A DNA stretch of 64,000 bases from an uncultured Leptolyngbyaceae cyanobacterium (GTDB taxonomy: Bacteria; Cyanobacteriota; Cyanobacteriia; Leptolyngbyales; Leptolyngbyaceae): NCBI GenBank assembly GCA_938023035.1, contig CALIDI010000002.1, forward strand, positions 83,408-147,407. Direction: 5' to 3'. Both the position numbers and the translations under genes were made by a program. The notes beneath the pieces were generated by a model. It was not told the DNA's origin and made no database searches. It saw nothing but the letters and a program-made list of their open reading frames with translations. This document shows, in pieces, positions 37,222 through 45,495 of the stretch (its first letter is position 1; every line of letters starts with the position of its first letter).

Positions 37222-38166
37222 ATGGCTAATTCACAGTCCTTTTCTAAATCTGGCAATTCCCGGTGTGTCGCTCGTTTTTGGCTGGCAACAACGAGCGGTA
37301 TCGTTCTGTCTTTCAATCTGCTGCTGGCTCCTGCGTGGGCAAAGGATCCTTTTCGTACTAGCAACCCCAAAATGATTGGCGATCGCGTCGAAGCAGCCTT
37401 TAGAGCGGTGTTTGAAAAGGGGCATTACGCCGATGCCCGTAAATTTTTAGAAGCAGCGGAGGCCGATGAACCTCTGACCCACGCGATGCGGGGGGCAATG
37501 ATTTACATCGACTTTCAAGCTGCGGGGAATGACGCTACCCAAAAAGCCGCCTTTCTCAACGATCTGAACCAGTCTGCGGAGAAAGTGCGAGAAACCGCCC
37601 GCCAGCTCAGTCAAAAGGACCCTCTCCGGGGAAATCTTTACATGGCTGTCGGTCATTTCTTTAGGGGTGGCCACGCTGTTTTGCGAGATGGCACTGTCAA
37701 AGGAACACCGCAGGCTTTGTCGGAGTTGCAGTTGGCCTACCGTTACCTAGATGAGGCGGAAAAAATCGATCGCAATGACCCAGAACTCAATTTGCTGAAG
37801 GGTTATATGGATTTGCTGCTAGCTGCCAATCTGCCCTTTTCCAGCCCAGATAAAGCGATTGAGCGCTTAGAAAAGTACGCCGGGCCAAAATATCTGGCAA
37901 ACCGGGGATTGGCAATGGGCTATCTGGCGCTAAAGCAACCGGAAAAGGCTCTGCCTCCGGCGAAGCTGGCGCTTGCAGAAGCCAAGAATAACCCTGAGTT
38001 GATGTACCTTAATGCGCAGGTGTTCTACGCCTTGCAGAATTATAAAGAAGCCACGGAATGGTTTAACAAGGCTCTGCAAATGCAGGCCCAACTGCCCCCG
38101 GGAATGGTACGACAGATTACCCGCGAGCGTGATCGTGCCCAAAGAAAACTGGCCAGCGGGGTATAG
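37222..38166 (+). CDS. Exported TPR-type protein
   Basis: 314 aa from the ATG at 37222, preferred because it places a clean signal peptide at the N-terminus (WLATTSGIVLSFNLLLAP with cleavage after AWA); a frame 22 codons longer has none. The mature part has tetratricopeptide-like helices: VFEKGHYADARKFLEAAEAD, AYRYLDEAEKIDRNDPELN, PEKALPPAKLALAEAKNNPE and NYKEATEWFNKALQMQ. It is probably a periplasmic or thylakoid-lumen scaffold. Cyanobacteria have conserved proteins of this kind of unknown function. The next gene starts 44 bases downstream on the same strand. Confidence 0.78.
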   Translation: MANSQSFSKSGNSRCVARFWLATTSGIVLSFNLLLAPAWAKDPFRTSNPKMIGDRVEAAFRAVFEKGHYADARKFLEAAEADEPLTHAMRGAMIYIDFQAAGNDATQKAAFLNDLNQSAEKVRETARQLSQKDPLRGNLYMAVGHFFRGGHAVLRDGTVKGTPQALSELQLAYRYLDEAEKIDRNDPELNLLKGYMDLLLAANLPFSSPDKAIERLEKYAGPKYLANRGLAMGYLALKQPEKALPPAKLALAEAKNNPELMYLNAQVFYALQNYKEATEWFNKALQMQAQLPPGMVRQITRERDRAQRKLASGV

Positions 38167-38209
38167 GTGCGTGTCTTACAATAGGAGGTGTTCCATCTGA
38201 CAAAATCTT

Positions 38210-38653
38210 ATGCCTCCTCGCTGGCCCCGCAAACCTGATCGTGCCGACCCTGACTATCGCAGGTTGGATGACCGCATGAACTTTGCCGTGCATGTGGCCC
38301 TCTTTGCAGCGACGAATTCTGGGTTATGGTTCTTTAGAACCTTGGGCAGTACTTCTGAGCTGGGTGTACCGGGGGGGCTGACAGTGACTCCGACGATTAC
38401 GGGGGTGTGGGGGCTATTATTGGCGGCTCATGCTCTCTACGTGTTTGCGATCGCCCGCTACCCGGTGCCACCCGCCACCAGCGAATCTGGGCAGAAACCA
38501 CGGAGCACGGCCAACAGCAAACCCAAGCAAATGCCGTCAGCCAAAGCTAAACCAAAACCGCAGACGAAAGCAAAAGCCCCTGCCCCAAAGCCGGCCAGCC
38601 AGTCAGGCAACGGGTTTCAGCCTACTACAGAGAAGAAATCTAGCAAAAAGTAG
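38210..38653 (+). CDS. Small membrane protein with 2TM-like domain and basic tail
   Basis: 147 aa. The N-terminus RADPDYRRLDDRMNFAVHVA leads into two hydrophobic segments, about 24-45 (NFAVHVALFAATNSGLWFF) and 62-82 (VWGLLLAAHALYVFAIA). The layout is like the 2TM domain, whose members have a polar N-terminal stretch before a hairpin of helices. The C-terminal 60 residues are a Lys/Pro/Ala-rich low-complexity tail that could bind nucleic acid or membranes. It sits 44 bases after the TPR gene and 86 bases before the DUF3181 gene, on the same strand. Confidence 0.65.
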   Translation: MPPRWPRKPDRADPDYRRLDDRMNFAVHVALFAATNSGLWFFRTLGSTSELGVPGGLTVTPTITGVWGLLLAAHALYVFAIARYPVPPATSESGQKPRSTANSKPKQMPSAKAKPKPQTKAKAPAPKPASQSGNGFQPTTEKKSSKK

Positions 38654-38739
38654 CCGCCTTAGGTTAGCGGGCCATTTCCTCTAGCGCTGGTTCTTTGCTA
38701 TAGTCCGCCTCAAGGATGAAGCGAATCACTACCTGGGTA

Positions 38740-39054
38740 ATGACGATGGCAAGCAAAAGTGAAAGTGAACTTATTGAAGCCCTGGCGGCTGATATTGGTC
38801 AGGAGGTTTATATCGATGTGGCCAAGTGGCACCTTTACCTCTCAGATGCCAAGCTGCATACGCCCTTAGCTGAGCAACTCTACACCCTGCTATTGAGCAA
38901 TACCCTTTCTGAAGAAGCAGTTCAAACAGTGTTGCAGGGCATTACGGTGAAGCTGGGGGGAGGCAAACGCGAGGTGCCTTTGGCAGATCTGTTACCGATG
39001 CAGAGTCAGGTCTTTCTGATGGAGGTTTTGGAGAAATTTGCCCGCCAGTTGTAG
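38740..39054 (+). CDS. DUF3181 family protein
   Basis: 104 aa when started at the ATG at 38740; an ATG at 38716 is possible, but its AAGG abuts the start codon, and one at 38746 would also fit the family. It carries the DUF3181 blocks IEALAADIGQEVYIDVAKWH, LYLSDAKLHTPLAEQLY and ITVKLGGGKREVPLADLLP. This family is restricted to cyanobacteria as far as I know and has no established function. Soluble, alpha/beta. Confidence 0.8.
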   Translation: MTMASKSESELIEALAADIGQEVYIDVAKWHLYLSDAKLHTPLAEQLYTLLLSNTLSEEAVQTVLQGITVKLGGGKREVPLADLLPMQSQVFLMEVLEKFARQL

Positions 39055-39096
39055 CAGTTTGATCCAGAGGCTAGCAGACTAAAGCATTCGTTTGTC

Positions 39097-39251
39097 TGCC
39101 CTCTCCCAACCCAGGAGAGAGGCTTCGAATTTCTCTGCCGTCTTGATGGGAGCAGGGGCATAGCCCCAGTGGGCATTCAAGAAAAGGGGATGCGGGTAGC
39201 TGAGACGAGTTTAGAAATTTCCGCAGTACTAGCAATTTCTGCAGTACTAGC
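39097..39251. repeat. Dispersed mosaic repeat, copy near 39.2 kb, with an 18-bp tandem duplication
   Basis: It starts CTCTCCCAACCCAGGAGAGAG (hairpin like the 36 kb copy), has GGGCATAGCCCC and GGGCATTCAAGAAAAGGGG (shared with 7.9 and 28.4 kb), then GAGACGAGTTTAGAAATTTC like the 28.4 kb tail. It ends in two tandem 18-bp units AATTTCCGCAGTACTAGC and AATTTCTGCAGTACTAGC at 39216-39251, the second of which contains the stop codon of the mnx gene. Confidence 0.65.
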
Positions 39252-39861
39252 GCTCTAGCCAGGCCAAAACCCCAAATAGGAGAAATAACCCCCCTCCGAT
39301 AGCCATTAGTAGTCGCTCAGAGATGCGCCCAGCGGCAAGGCGACCGCCAATGACTGCGATCGCCGCACAAATGGCATGACCTAAAATCGCTCCCAACGCG
39401 ACCCCCAGCGGATAGCCCTTCGCCGCCAGAGCAACGGTTGCAAACTGGGTGCGATCGCCCCATTCAGCCACAAACGTTAGCCCAAAGGCTTGCAGTATGA
39501 TTTGCCAGCGGGCCCGCTGGCTCAAGCCTGTAAAGCTGCGATCAACAATGGCAGCCGCCTCTGCAATTTCACCATCACAGGTGGCCGCTGTCGGTAAGTG
39601 GCTCGCGGTATAGAGCAGGTGTAGCCCCATGCCGATGAACAAAATGACTGCCGCCAGCTTGACATATTGCTGAGGTAGCAGGGCGACAAATTGCCCCAAG
39701 CCTACTGAAAGCAGCGTCATTACCGCTAGAGCGGCTACAACCCCAACAAAAACAAGACGACGCGGAAACCGGGCTGCCAACAGCAGCGCAATACAAAAGG
39801 TTTTATCGCCTAGCTCAGAAACAGTAATTAATAACAACCCAGCGGTAAAAGCAGCCAACAT
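39247..39861 (-). CDS. mnx: Gdt1/UPF0016 (TMEM165) family manganese exporter
   Basis: 204 aa with six predicted helices in two repeats, each with the family motif: ELGDKTF near 16 and EWGDRTQF near 132. The Synechocystis homologue Mnx moves manganese from the cytoplasm into the thylakoid lumen, protecting against excess Mn and supplying photosystem II. The two motifs bind the cation. Upstream there is a yybP-ykoY manganese riboswitch, which fits this function. AGAGGA precedes the ATG at 39861. The last codon lies in a tandem repeat. Homologues may also carry Ca2+. Confidence 0.93.
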   Translation of the reverse strand: MLAAFTAGLLLITVSELGDKTFCIALLLAARFPRRLVFVGVVAALAVMTLLSVGLGQFVALLPQQYVKLAAVILFIGMGLHLLYTASHLPTAATCDGEIAEAAAIVDRSFTGLSQRARWQIILQAFGLTFVAEWGDRTQFATVALAAKGYPLGVALGAILGHAICAAIAVIGGRLAAGRISERLLMAIGGGLFLLFGVLAWLER

Positions 39862-39957
39862 CTATAAAACTCCTCTCAATCGACAGTAGGTTGAGATGGA
39901 GTGAACTTAATGAAATCACAGAAAACATCACCCAGCCCACTCCATCGTGGACTCAGT

Positions 39958-40098
39958 GAAGGTCTCGCGCTCAATTAGGGTCTCACCTGGGCCGTTCAAG
40001 CAACTGGCCGCTGAGTTACCTTAAATGCCACCTAAGCCAGGCTCATCACCAGCATGTTGACTTATATGTACTGGGGACACCAGTCGCTACTCCCCTTC
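39958..40098 (-). promoter_or_regulatory. yybP-ykoY manganese riboswitch aptamer
   Basis: On the minus strand the leader starts GAAGGGGAGTAGC (40098-40086), continues with GTCAACATGC, and ends GCGAGACCTTC (39968-39958). GAAGG and CCTTC close the outer stem P1, and GGGGAGTAGC and GCGAGACCTT are the conserved Mn2+-binding halves of yybP-ykoY. Downstream, a 9-bp stem (39938-39946 with 39895-39903) and a ribosome-site hairpin (39891-39896 with 39874-39879) share two bases, so only one can form. This suggests translational switching of mnx. No U-tract terminator is seen. Confidence 0.9.
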
Positions 40099-40109
40099 AA
40101 TTCCCCATC

Positions 40110-40139
40110 ACTATACTGTGATCATGGCCTCAGATGCAA
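40110..40139 (-). promoter_or_regulatory. Putative sigma-70 promoter of the mnx leader
   Basis: TTGCAT (40139-40134), an 18-base spacer, and TATAGT (40115-40110). The predicted start falls a few bases before the aptamer, which fits well. Confidence 0.6.
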
Positions 40140-40246
40140 TCTAGAAGTTCTATCTCTGAACTCCGTCCCAACCTTAGTGTGTACGGCTGTAGAGGTGAGT
40201 CGATGTGCCAGATCAGGCTATCTGCCAAGACAGAAGCCATGGCGAG

Positions 40247-41977
40247 CTAGTTCCTCGCTGGAGAGTCTGCTGTTGTTTGCGGAGCTCGGATAAACCCTTT
40301 AGCAAAACCCTTTTCGGGCGATCGCAGGTGCACGGTGTCGGGCACGTCAAACGCACAGGGAATCTCCGTCGCCCAGCACAAATCTCCCGCTGGTGAGCGA
40401 TAGACCCAATTATTGACCTGGTGCTCGACAACGGCGACCTGACGCAAGGGCGGAGGCAAAATCAGCCGTGCTCTGGCTTCTTGTCTGGCATAAACGCCCC
40501 AAGTCAGGGCTGCAAAAAAGCAGCAGAGCCAAGCTAAAAATTGAACTCGGCATAAGTATCTCCTGTTTTCTATCAGAGGTGATTGGAGTGCTGACCAATA
40601 GTGCCGACCGTGGAGGGCCAGCAACAAAGCCGTCGCAACCAGCACATAGGCGATCGCAAAGCGAAAGAAGGGAGCGGTTATAGCCAGAAAGGCAAGGCCT
40701 CCAGCAAAGATTGCCCCAACCCAACCCCAACCCGTGAATTCGCTGGTTTGCCAGCGCCTCAGAGAAAGTAGCCAGCTAGCGGCCAAGCCCGTCACGGCAA
40801 CGGCTAAAGCCTGATTGACTTTAGCATCGGCCAGCCACTTGCCGATTAACCAAAGGAACGGATTGGCCCCCTCTGGGGGCACGCCATACCAATTCGTCCA
40901 ACCATGGGTTTTTTGGGCGGTGATTTTGACCGATGCAGCCTCCGGTGACCAGGGCAAATCTAGACATAGGCGAGTCGAGGGATACAGCGGACAGCCAGAA
41001 GTGATTGTGCTGGCTAGCACCATAGGAGCGAGAACTACCGTCGCAACAACAACGCCCTGCCAGAGTGCCTGCCCTCGGCCCTTGGTCTGCGCCAGGTAAA
41101 ATAAAGCCGTCACTGCCAATAACGGTAGGGCCACCAGTTTGACGGTGACAATCCCGCTGGCGAAAAAGAGCGGCACGGCTGCCGCCGGGATGGACGGGTT
41201 AAACGGCTCGGTCTTAGCATCGGTAGCCAGCAAGACCAACCAGGCCAGGATGCCAGTTAACACGGCAACCGGCAAATCAGGAGAGGGCGACACTAAAATT
41301 TCAAACAGGAGGCGAAACCCCAACAGTAAGGGCAACAGTAGCAACGAAAACAGGAGTAAAAACCAGTCGCTCGGGCGATCGCGGGGTTGTAAACAACGTT
41401 GCAAGCTCATACAAGTCTGCAACAGCACCAGTAGCAATACAAAACCATTGGCTACTGCTGCCGCCCGTGCCCCCAACGCAGGGGGATTAAAGGGAGCCGC
41501 AAACGCAAACCAGGATGATGTGAAGCCTAAATTGGATAGGATTAATGCCAACCCAGGGATGGTGCCAAAGCGAGATAACCACTGCAACATACTGTAGTGA
41601 TAAAGCCCCGTATCTACCCAGGTAACTGGACGACTGATAATCGCAGCAGTTGCCAAGCTGATCGCAGCAAAAATCACAATCCAGCTTTTGTTGACCTGCT
41701 GCCAGCCGTGGCGTACCTCGTGGCGCAGCCCTGGGATGAGCCAGGCAACGCCACTCCAAACCAGGAAGACACCGCCTCCGACCAGCGGGGAAAGGGGAAA
41801 TAGCAAGGAAACCGCCAGCAGCGAAACTGCTAGAGCGACGACTCCCAACCAGAGGGCTGCGATTCCGCGATCGCTGGGCCGCTGTAGCCAATCAGCCCCA
41901 AACCCGTGCAACAAAGCTAAACCCGCTAAATAACAGGCCAGGGTTAACCCAATCCAAACACCGATTAAGTAGAGCAT
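40247..41977 (-). CDS. Polytopic membrane protein of the polysaccharide locus
   Basis: 576 aa from the ATG at 41977 (MLYLIGVWIGLTLACYLAGL); frames extending to 42214 overlap the upstream glycosyltransferase and are rejected. About 12 hydrophobic segments, with a periplasmic loop containing SGCPLYPSTRLCLDLPW and QKTHGWTNWYGVPPEG. This resembles LIC_10190-type or O-antigen-polymerase-like membrane proteins with large loops, which often occur in glycosyltransferase clusters. It is the last gene of the locus and starts two bases after the previous stop. A polymerase or glycosyltransferase role is inference. Confidence 0.7.
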   Translation of the reverse strand: MLYLIGVWIGLTLACYLAGLALLHGFGADWLQRPSDRGIAALWLGVVALAVSLLAVSLLFPLSPLVGGGVFLVWSGVAWLIPGLRHEVRHGWQQVNKSWIVIFAAISLATAAIISRPVTWVDTGLYHYSMLQWLSRFGTIPGLALILSNLGFTSSWFAFAAPFNPPALGARAAAVANGFVLLLVLLQTCMSLQRCLQPRDRPSDWFLLLFSLLLLPLLLGFRLLFEILVSPSPDLPVAVLTGILAWLVLLATDAKTEPFNPSIPAAAVPLFFASGIVTVKLVALPLLAVTALFYLAQTKGRGQALWQGVVVATVVLAPMVLASTITSGCPLYPSTRLCLDLPWSPEAASVKITAQKTHGWTNWYGVPPEGANPFLWLIGKWLADAKVNQALAVAVTGLAASWLLSLRRWQTSEFTGWGWVGAIFAGGLAFLAITAPFFRFAIAYVLVATALLLALHGRHYWSALQSPLIENRRYLCRVQFLAWLCCFFAALTWGVYARQEARARLILPPPLRQVAVVEHQVNNWVYRSPAGDLCWATEIPCAFDVPDTVHLRSPEKGFAKGFIRAPQTTADSPARN

Positions 41978-41979
41978 GG

Positions 41980-42906
41980 TTAATTTCCAGAATCGACAAC
42001 GAATGGATGGGGAGGAAGCGACTGCGACCGCGATCGCTCCCAAAAGAAGCCAGCTACATTTGCTACCTGTGACAACAGCAGTAAGCCAGCTAATGGAAAA
42101 ACCGTAGGCCAATCCGCACGGACAAAAGGAAACGTCAATAACCGGAGATAGAACGTCAGTGGTTCTACCCGAATCGATTGGGTCGTGCGCTGTGCTCGAA
42201 TCTGATGAAAGCAAAAGGCCCCACGCCCATAGTTAAAGTGCTGCCGCCAAAACCGAACTAAATCTAGGTGGTGAGCATGGTAAATCTGGGCCGTTGGTGC
42301 ATAGACCAGGTCATAGCCGTGGTACCGCCAGCGATCGCAAAACTCCCGGTCTTCTCCCGCCGCCAAGGGAAATCGGGTATCAAACCCGCCGACAGCTCGA
42401 AACGGCTCCGTCGGCATTGCAAAATTATTCGAGGCAAAGAACGTAGCTGTCGTTGCTGCCTGGTTGTAATAGTGGTAGAGGTAGTCGATTAAAAGTTGAC
42501 TCGCCGTCGAATACAAGTTGTTAGGCAAGGCATTGAGGGTCTGCCCCCCAATTAAGCTCTGGGGATGGGCATTACAGGCGACGGCCAGGGCACTTAACCA
42601 AGTCGTGGCAGGGGTGCAGTCATCATCGGTAAAGACCAAAAATCGCCCCCGAGCGCGGGCGGCCCCGGCGTTACGGGCATGGGCTGGGCCGGCATTATCC
42701 TGCCGTAACAGAGTGAGCTGCAAGCGATCATAAAAAGGTTGTACGACTCCCTCTAGAGACGTGGGGCTACCGTCATCTACCACAATCACCTCAAACAATT
42801 CCGGGGCATAGTCCTGTTGGGCGATCGCCGCTAGACAGTTTGCCAACCGCTCCGGACGGTTATAGGTTGGAATCACAATTGAAAAGTCTAGTGCTTTGCT
42901 ATTCAT
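41980..42906 (-). CDS. Family 2 glycosyltransferase
   Basis: 308 aa. The GT-A fold starts FSIVIPTYNRPERLANCLAA, then VIVVDDGSPTSLEG, the DXD-type metal site FLVFTDDDCTP near 93, and the acceptor region FPLAAGEDREFCDRW, whose GEDREF corresponds to the ED catalytic motif. A C-terminal hydrophobic helix may associate with the membrane. It transfers a sugar from a nucleotide donor. It follows the HD-like gene after a 169-base gap and precedes the membrane protein by two bases. Sugar unknown. Confidence 0.88.
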   Translation of the reverse strand: MNSKALDFSIVIPTYNRPERLANCLAAIAQQDYAPELFEVIVVDDGSPTSLEGVVQPFYDRLQLTLLRQDNAGPAHARNAGAARARGRFLVFTDDDCTPATTWLSALAVACNAHPQSLIGGQTLNALPNNLYSTASQLLIDYLYHYYNQAATTATFFASNNFAMPTEPFRAVGGFDTRFPLAAGEDREFCDRWRYHGYDLVYAPTAQIYHAHHLDLVRFWRQHFNYGRGAFCFHQIRAQRTTQSIRVEPLTFYLRLLTFPFVRADWPTVFPLAGLLLLSQVANVAGFFWERSRSQSLPPHPFVVDSGN

Positions 42907-43075
42907 TGCAACAGGTCCTCCTCAAGGTCTAAAATCCGTGATTTATCAGGCTCTCTTTGAGTCATCTTTCCAATCGCCGAATCCTAACTTTTCCGATAGT
43001 TTGCAGGTGCCAACCGTTGTAAAGAAGCGTGACAGAATCCTAGGGCACAGCCGCAAGATGCAGAACAGTACCGGC

Positions 43076-43930
43076 TTACCCAGAGGAATCAGGCCGTTGC
43101 AGTCCAGGCTGAGACCGGCTAGATGACGGAGAGATCTGGCAATCTGGCCTACCAGAATCGCGAAGGGTCGCTAATGATTGAATGCGCCGTCTAACGCGAT
43201 CGCCCAGAGCTGTGCCATTCCGCAAAAGTGCAAGCCCCCATTTCTGGCGATAGGCTAGCGGTACAACCCGATAGGATGCGCTAGCCGAATGGGTTAGAAC
43301 CCTAAGCGAGGGCTGCGCCAGCTCGCAGGCATCTAGGGCTTGTCTCAAGGTATCAGCAAAGGCATCACCAGCTAAGGCTCTCGCCATCTCTAACATGAGC
43401 GCATCTTGATGTTGGAGGTAGCGTTCTTGCTTCGCGGCTCCGCAGTAACAGATTCCCAAATCGAGATATTCTTCGAGTTCATTGGCCAGGCGCATCAGCA
43501 AAACATCGCGATCAATCAGACTCAAGTCTGCAAAATGGGTGTAAACCCTAAGAAGGGTAGCCTCGTTCCAAACCAAAGCGGTATAACGAGCAATATAATT
43601 TTCAATCGTTTCTCCCAACCGCTGCTGCAACAGCCTGCGGCGGTAGCGAGAGATGCCCTGATGACGGCGATCGCCAAACTCCCCCATTTCATAAGCGGCA
43701 TGTAGCAGCCCAGCCGCAATCACAGTAATTGGTTGCTGGAGTGAAGTCAAAATGCTAGCCGTACCGACCAAATGAGCAATAAAGGTTTTACCAGAAGGTC
43801 GAAAAGCGCCAGTAAACAACTGAGTCACCAATGCATAGCACTCAACAATCAACTGCAAATCCTGACTAGGATAGTTGTGTCGTCTTAATTGATTAAATAG
43901 TTGAAGATTGGTTTGAGCAAAGGAATGCAT
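43076..43930 (-). CDS. HD-fold-like hypothetical protein in the polysaccharide locus
   Basis: 284 aa. The helical N-terminal 150 residues contain FIAHLVGTASILTSL and VIAAGLLHAAYEMGEFGD, spaced like the metal-binding histidines of HD-type hydrolases such as RelA/SpoT-related and DUF6817 proteins. ENYIARYTALVWNEATLLRV and SLIDRDVLLMRLANELEEYL follow. The last 40 residues are Ser/Arg/Pro-rich. The canonical HD dipeptide is not obvious (LLHAA), so catalysis is doubtful. It is embedded between the flippase and a glycosyltransferase on the same strand, hence probably part of the pathway, perhaps regulatory. Confidence 0.6.
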   Translation of the reverse strand: MHSFAQTNLQLFNQLRRHNYPSQDLQLIVECYALVTQLFTGAFRPSGKTFIAHLVGTASILTSLQQPITVIAAGLLHAAYEMGEFGDRRHQGISRYRRRLLQQRLGETIENYIARYTALVWNEATLLRVYTHFADLSLIDRDVLLMRLANELEEYLDLGICYCGAAKQERYLQHQDALMLEMARALAGDAFADTLRQALDACELAQPSLRVLTHSASASYRVVPLAYRQKWGLALLRNGTALGDRVRRRIQSLATLRDSGRPDCQISPSSSRSQPGLQRPDSSG

Positions 43931-44014
43931 CCTATATGAATCCCAATGTTAGATTGTTGCTAGGTAGTTTTAATTGAGGGACTACTCACAATGAGATAGT
44001 CTAAACATAATTTT

Positions 44015-45481
44015 CTATAAGGCTTTTCTTTGTCTATTTCGAGTCAAAGCAATGTGACAAAACTCCATGAGTTTAAGAAATAGGTCAGGAGACAGCAAAC
44101 GAATCAGAGTGATATAAACGCCAACCCCGACGACACTGTATACCAACAGGGCAACGGGCACTGATGCCCAGGGGTTGAGCCATTGACGCACCCCCAAAAG
44201 CGTCAGAGCCATCAATAGGGAACCTAACAGAGGAGCCACAAACTGGCGCAAATAGGTGAGCCAGGATAAGGCAATCAGCCGGGAAATCAGCCACTGGCCC
44301 ACAGGGAAAACCAAATATCCCCGTAGCACGTAGGCCCAAGCGACTGCCAAAATTCCCCAACGAACGGCAATCATAAACCCGACCAGATTTAACCCGGCAT
44401 TCAGCAGACCTAACCACAACCGCCAAGAGGGCTTACCCAGAGCCATAAACATTGCTCCCTTAAACCAAGTGACCGAGCGCACAATCCCAATTAGCGATAG
44501 AACCTGCATCACTGGAATGACGGCTAGCCATTGTGGCCCAAATAATAGGATCACTAAATCAGGTGCTAGCACAGCGACTCCCAGAAAGGCGGGGAAAGCA
44601 ATCAAGCTGGTCAATTGGGTGGCCAGGTAAAAAGCTTTGCGGAGCTGCTCGGGTTCAGTTTGCAACCGCGAGAAGGAAGGCAGTGCTACTTGACTGCTGC
44701 TATTGATTAACAGATTGGTCATTACTCCGAGAACCCGATAGGCGATGCTGTAATAACCCAGAGCAACGGGGCCAAGAAAGAAACCAATCAACAAGTCGTC
44801 CGCACGGGTGTTAATGAAGCTGAGCAGATTAAATGCCAAAACATTGATGCCAAACCGAAACAAATCATGAAAATGGCGGGTTGAGAATCGCCAGCCGGGC
44901 CGCCAGGGACTAGAAACCCACAAAATGGTAACGCCAACGATTTCCTGAGCTAATTGCTGCCCTACCAGGCTCCAGACCCCCCAACCTGCGAGCGCTAGGC
45001 TGATACCAACAATGCCGCCAAGAGTGATACTAAGTAACCAGCGCAGGGCGATCGCCCGAAAGTTAAAAGCCCGCTCTAATAGCGCCTGTTGAGTTCCCCC
45101 CAGGGAGTTCACCACAAAGATAAGTGAGAGGCACTGCAAAATGGGGGTAAGTTGGGGCTGCCCAAATAGCGTTGCCGCAAAGCCTGCCCCCACCAAGGTT
45201 AACCCCAGCAGTAAGACACCCGTTACCACACTGATCCAGAAAGCCGTATCTTTGTGGGCAGGCTCTAACTCCTGACGCTGGATCAACGCCTGGGCAAACC
45301 CCTGTTCGAGAAAGGTTTGCATCAGCGCCATAAACACATTGGCCATCGCCACCAGACCAAAATCAGCAGGAGTAAGCAGGCGCGCTAGTACGAAAAAGAC
45401 CAACAAGGAACCCGCCTGACTGCCCCACTGCTGGATCACAGACCAGACAACGCCTTGGATTGCTTTCTGCTTAATGGTCAT
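44015..45481 (-). CDS. Lipopolysaccharide/oligosaccharide flippase (Wzx/WzxC-like, MOP superfamily)
   Basis: 488 aa with about 12-14 hydrophobic segments. The N-terminus MTIKQKAIQGVVWSVIQQWG followed by VFFVLARLLTPADFGLVAMA is diagnostic of WzxC-type flippases, and FLEQGFAQALIQRQELEP and GYYSIAYRVLGVMTNL are further family blocks. It flips lipid-linked oligosaccharide across the plasma membrane. It lies 14 bases downstream of a glycosyltransferase in the same direction. Confidence 0.92.
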   Translation of the reverse strand: MTIKQKAIQGVVWSVIQQWGSQAGSLLVFFVLARLLTPADFGLVAMANVFMALMQTFLEQGFAQALIQRQELEPAHKDTAFWISVVTGVLLLGLTLVGAGFAATLFGQPQLTPILQCLSLIFVVNSLGGTQQALLERAFNFRAIALRWLLSITLGGIVGISLALAGWGVWSLVGQQLAQEIVGVTILWVSSPWRPGWRFSTRHFHDLFRFGINVLAFNLLSFINTRADDLLIGFFLGPVALGYYSIAYRVLGVMTNLLINSSSQVALPSFSRLQTEPEQLRKAFYLATQLTSLIAFPAFLGVAVLAPDLVILLFGPQWLAVIPVMQVLSLIGIVRSVTWFKGAMFMALGKPSWRLWLGLLNAGLNLVGFMIAVRWGILAVAWAYVLRGYLVFPVGQWLISRLIALSWLTYLRQFVAPLLGSLLMALTLLGVRQWLNPWASVPVALLVYSVVGVGVYITLIRLLSPDLFLKLMEFCHIALTRNRQRKAL

Positions 45482-45495
45482 AGACGGGCGAGGCT

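Noticed and set aside
41139..41597. 152-codon plus-strand frame antisense to the polytopic membrane protein
   Set aside because: Asn/Lys/Ser-rich translation with no domain; shadow of a Leu-rich gene.
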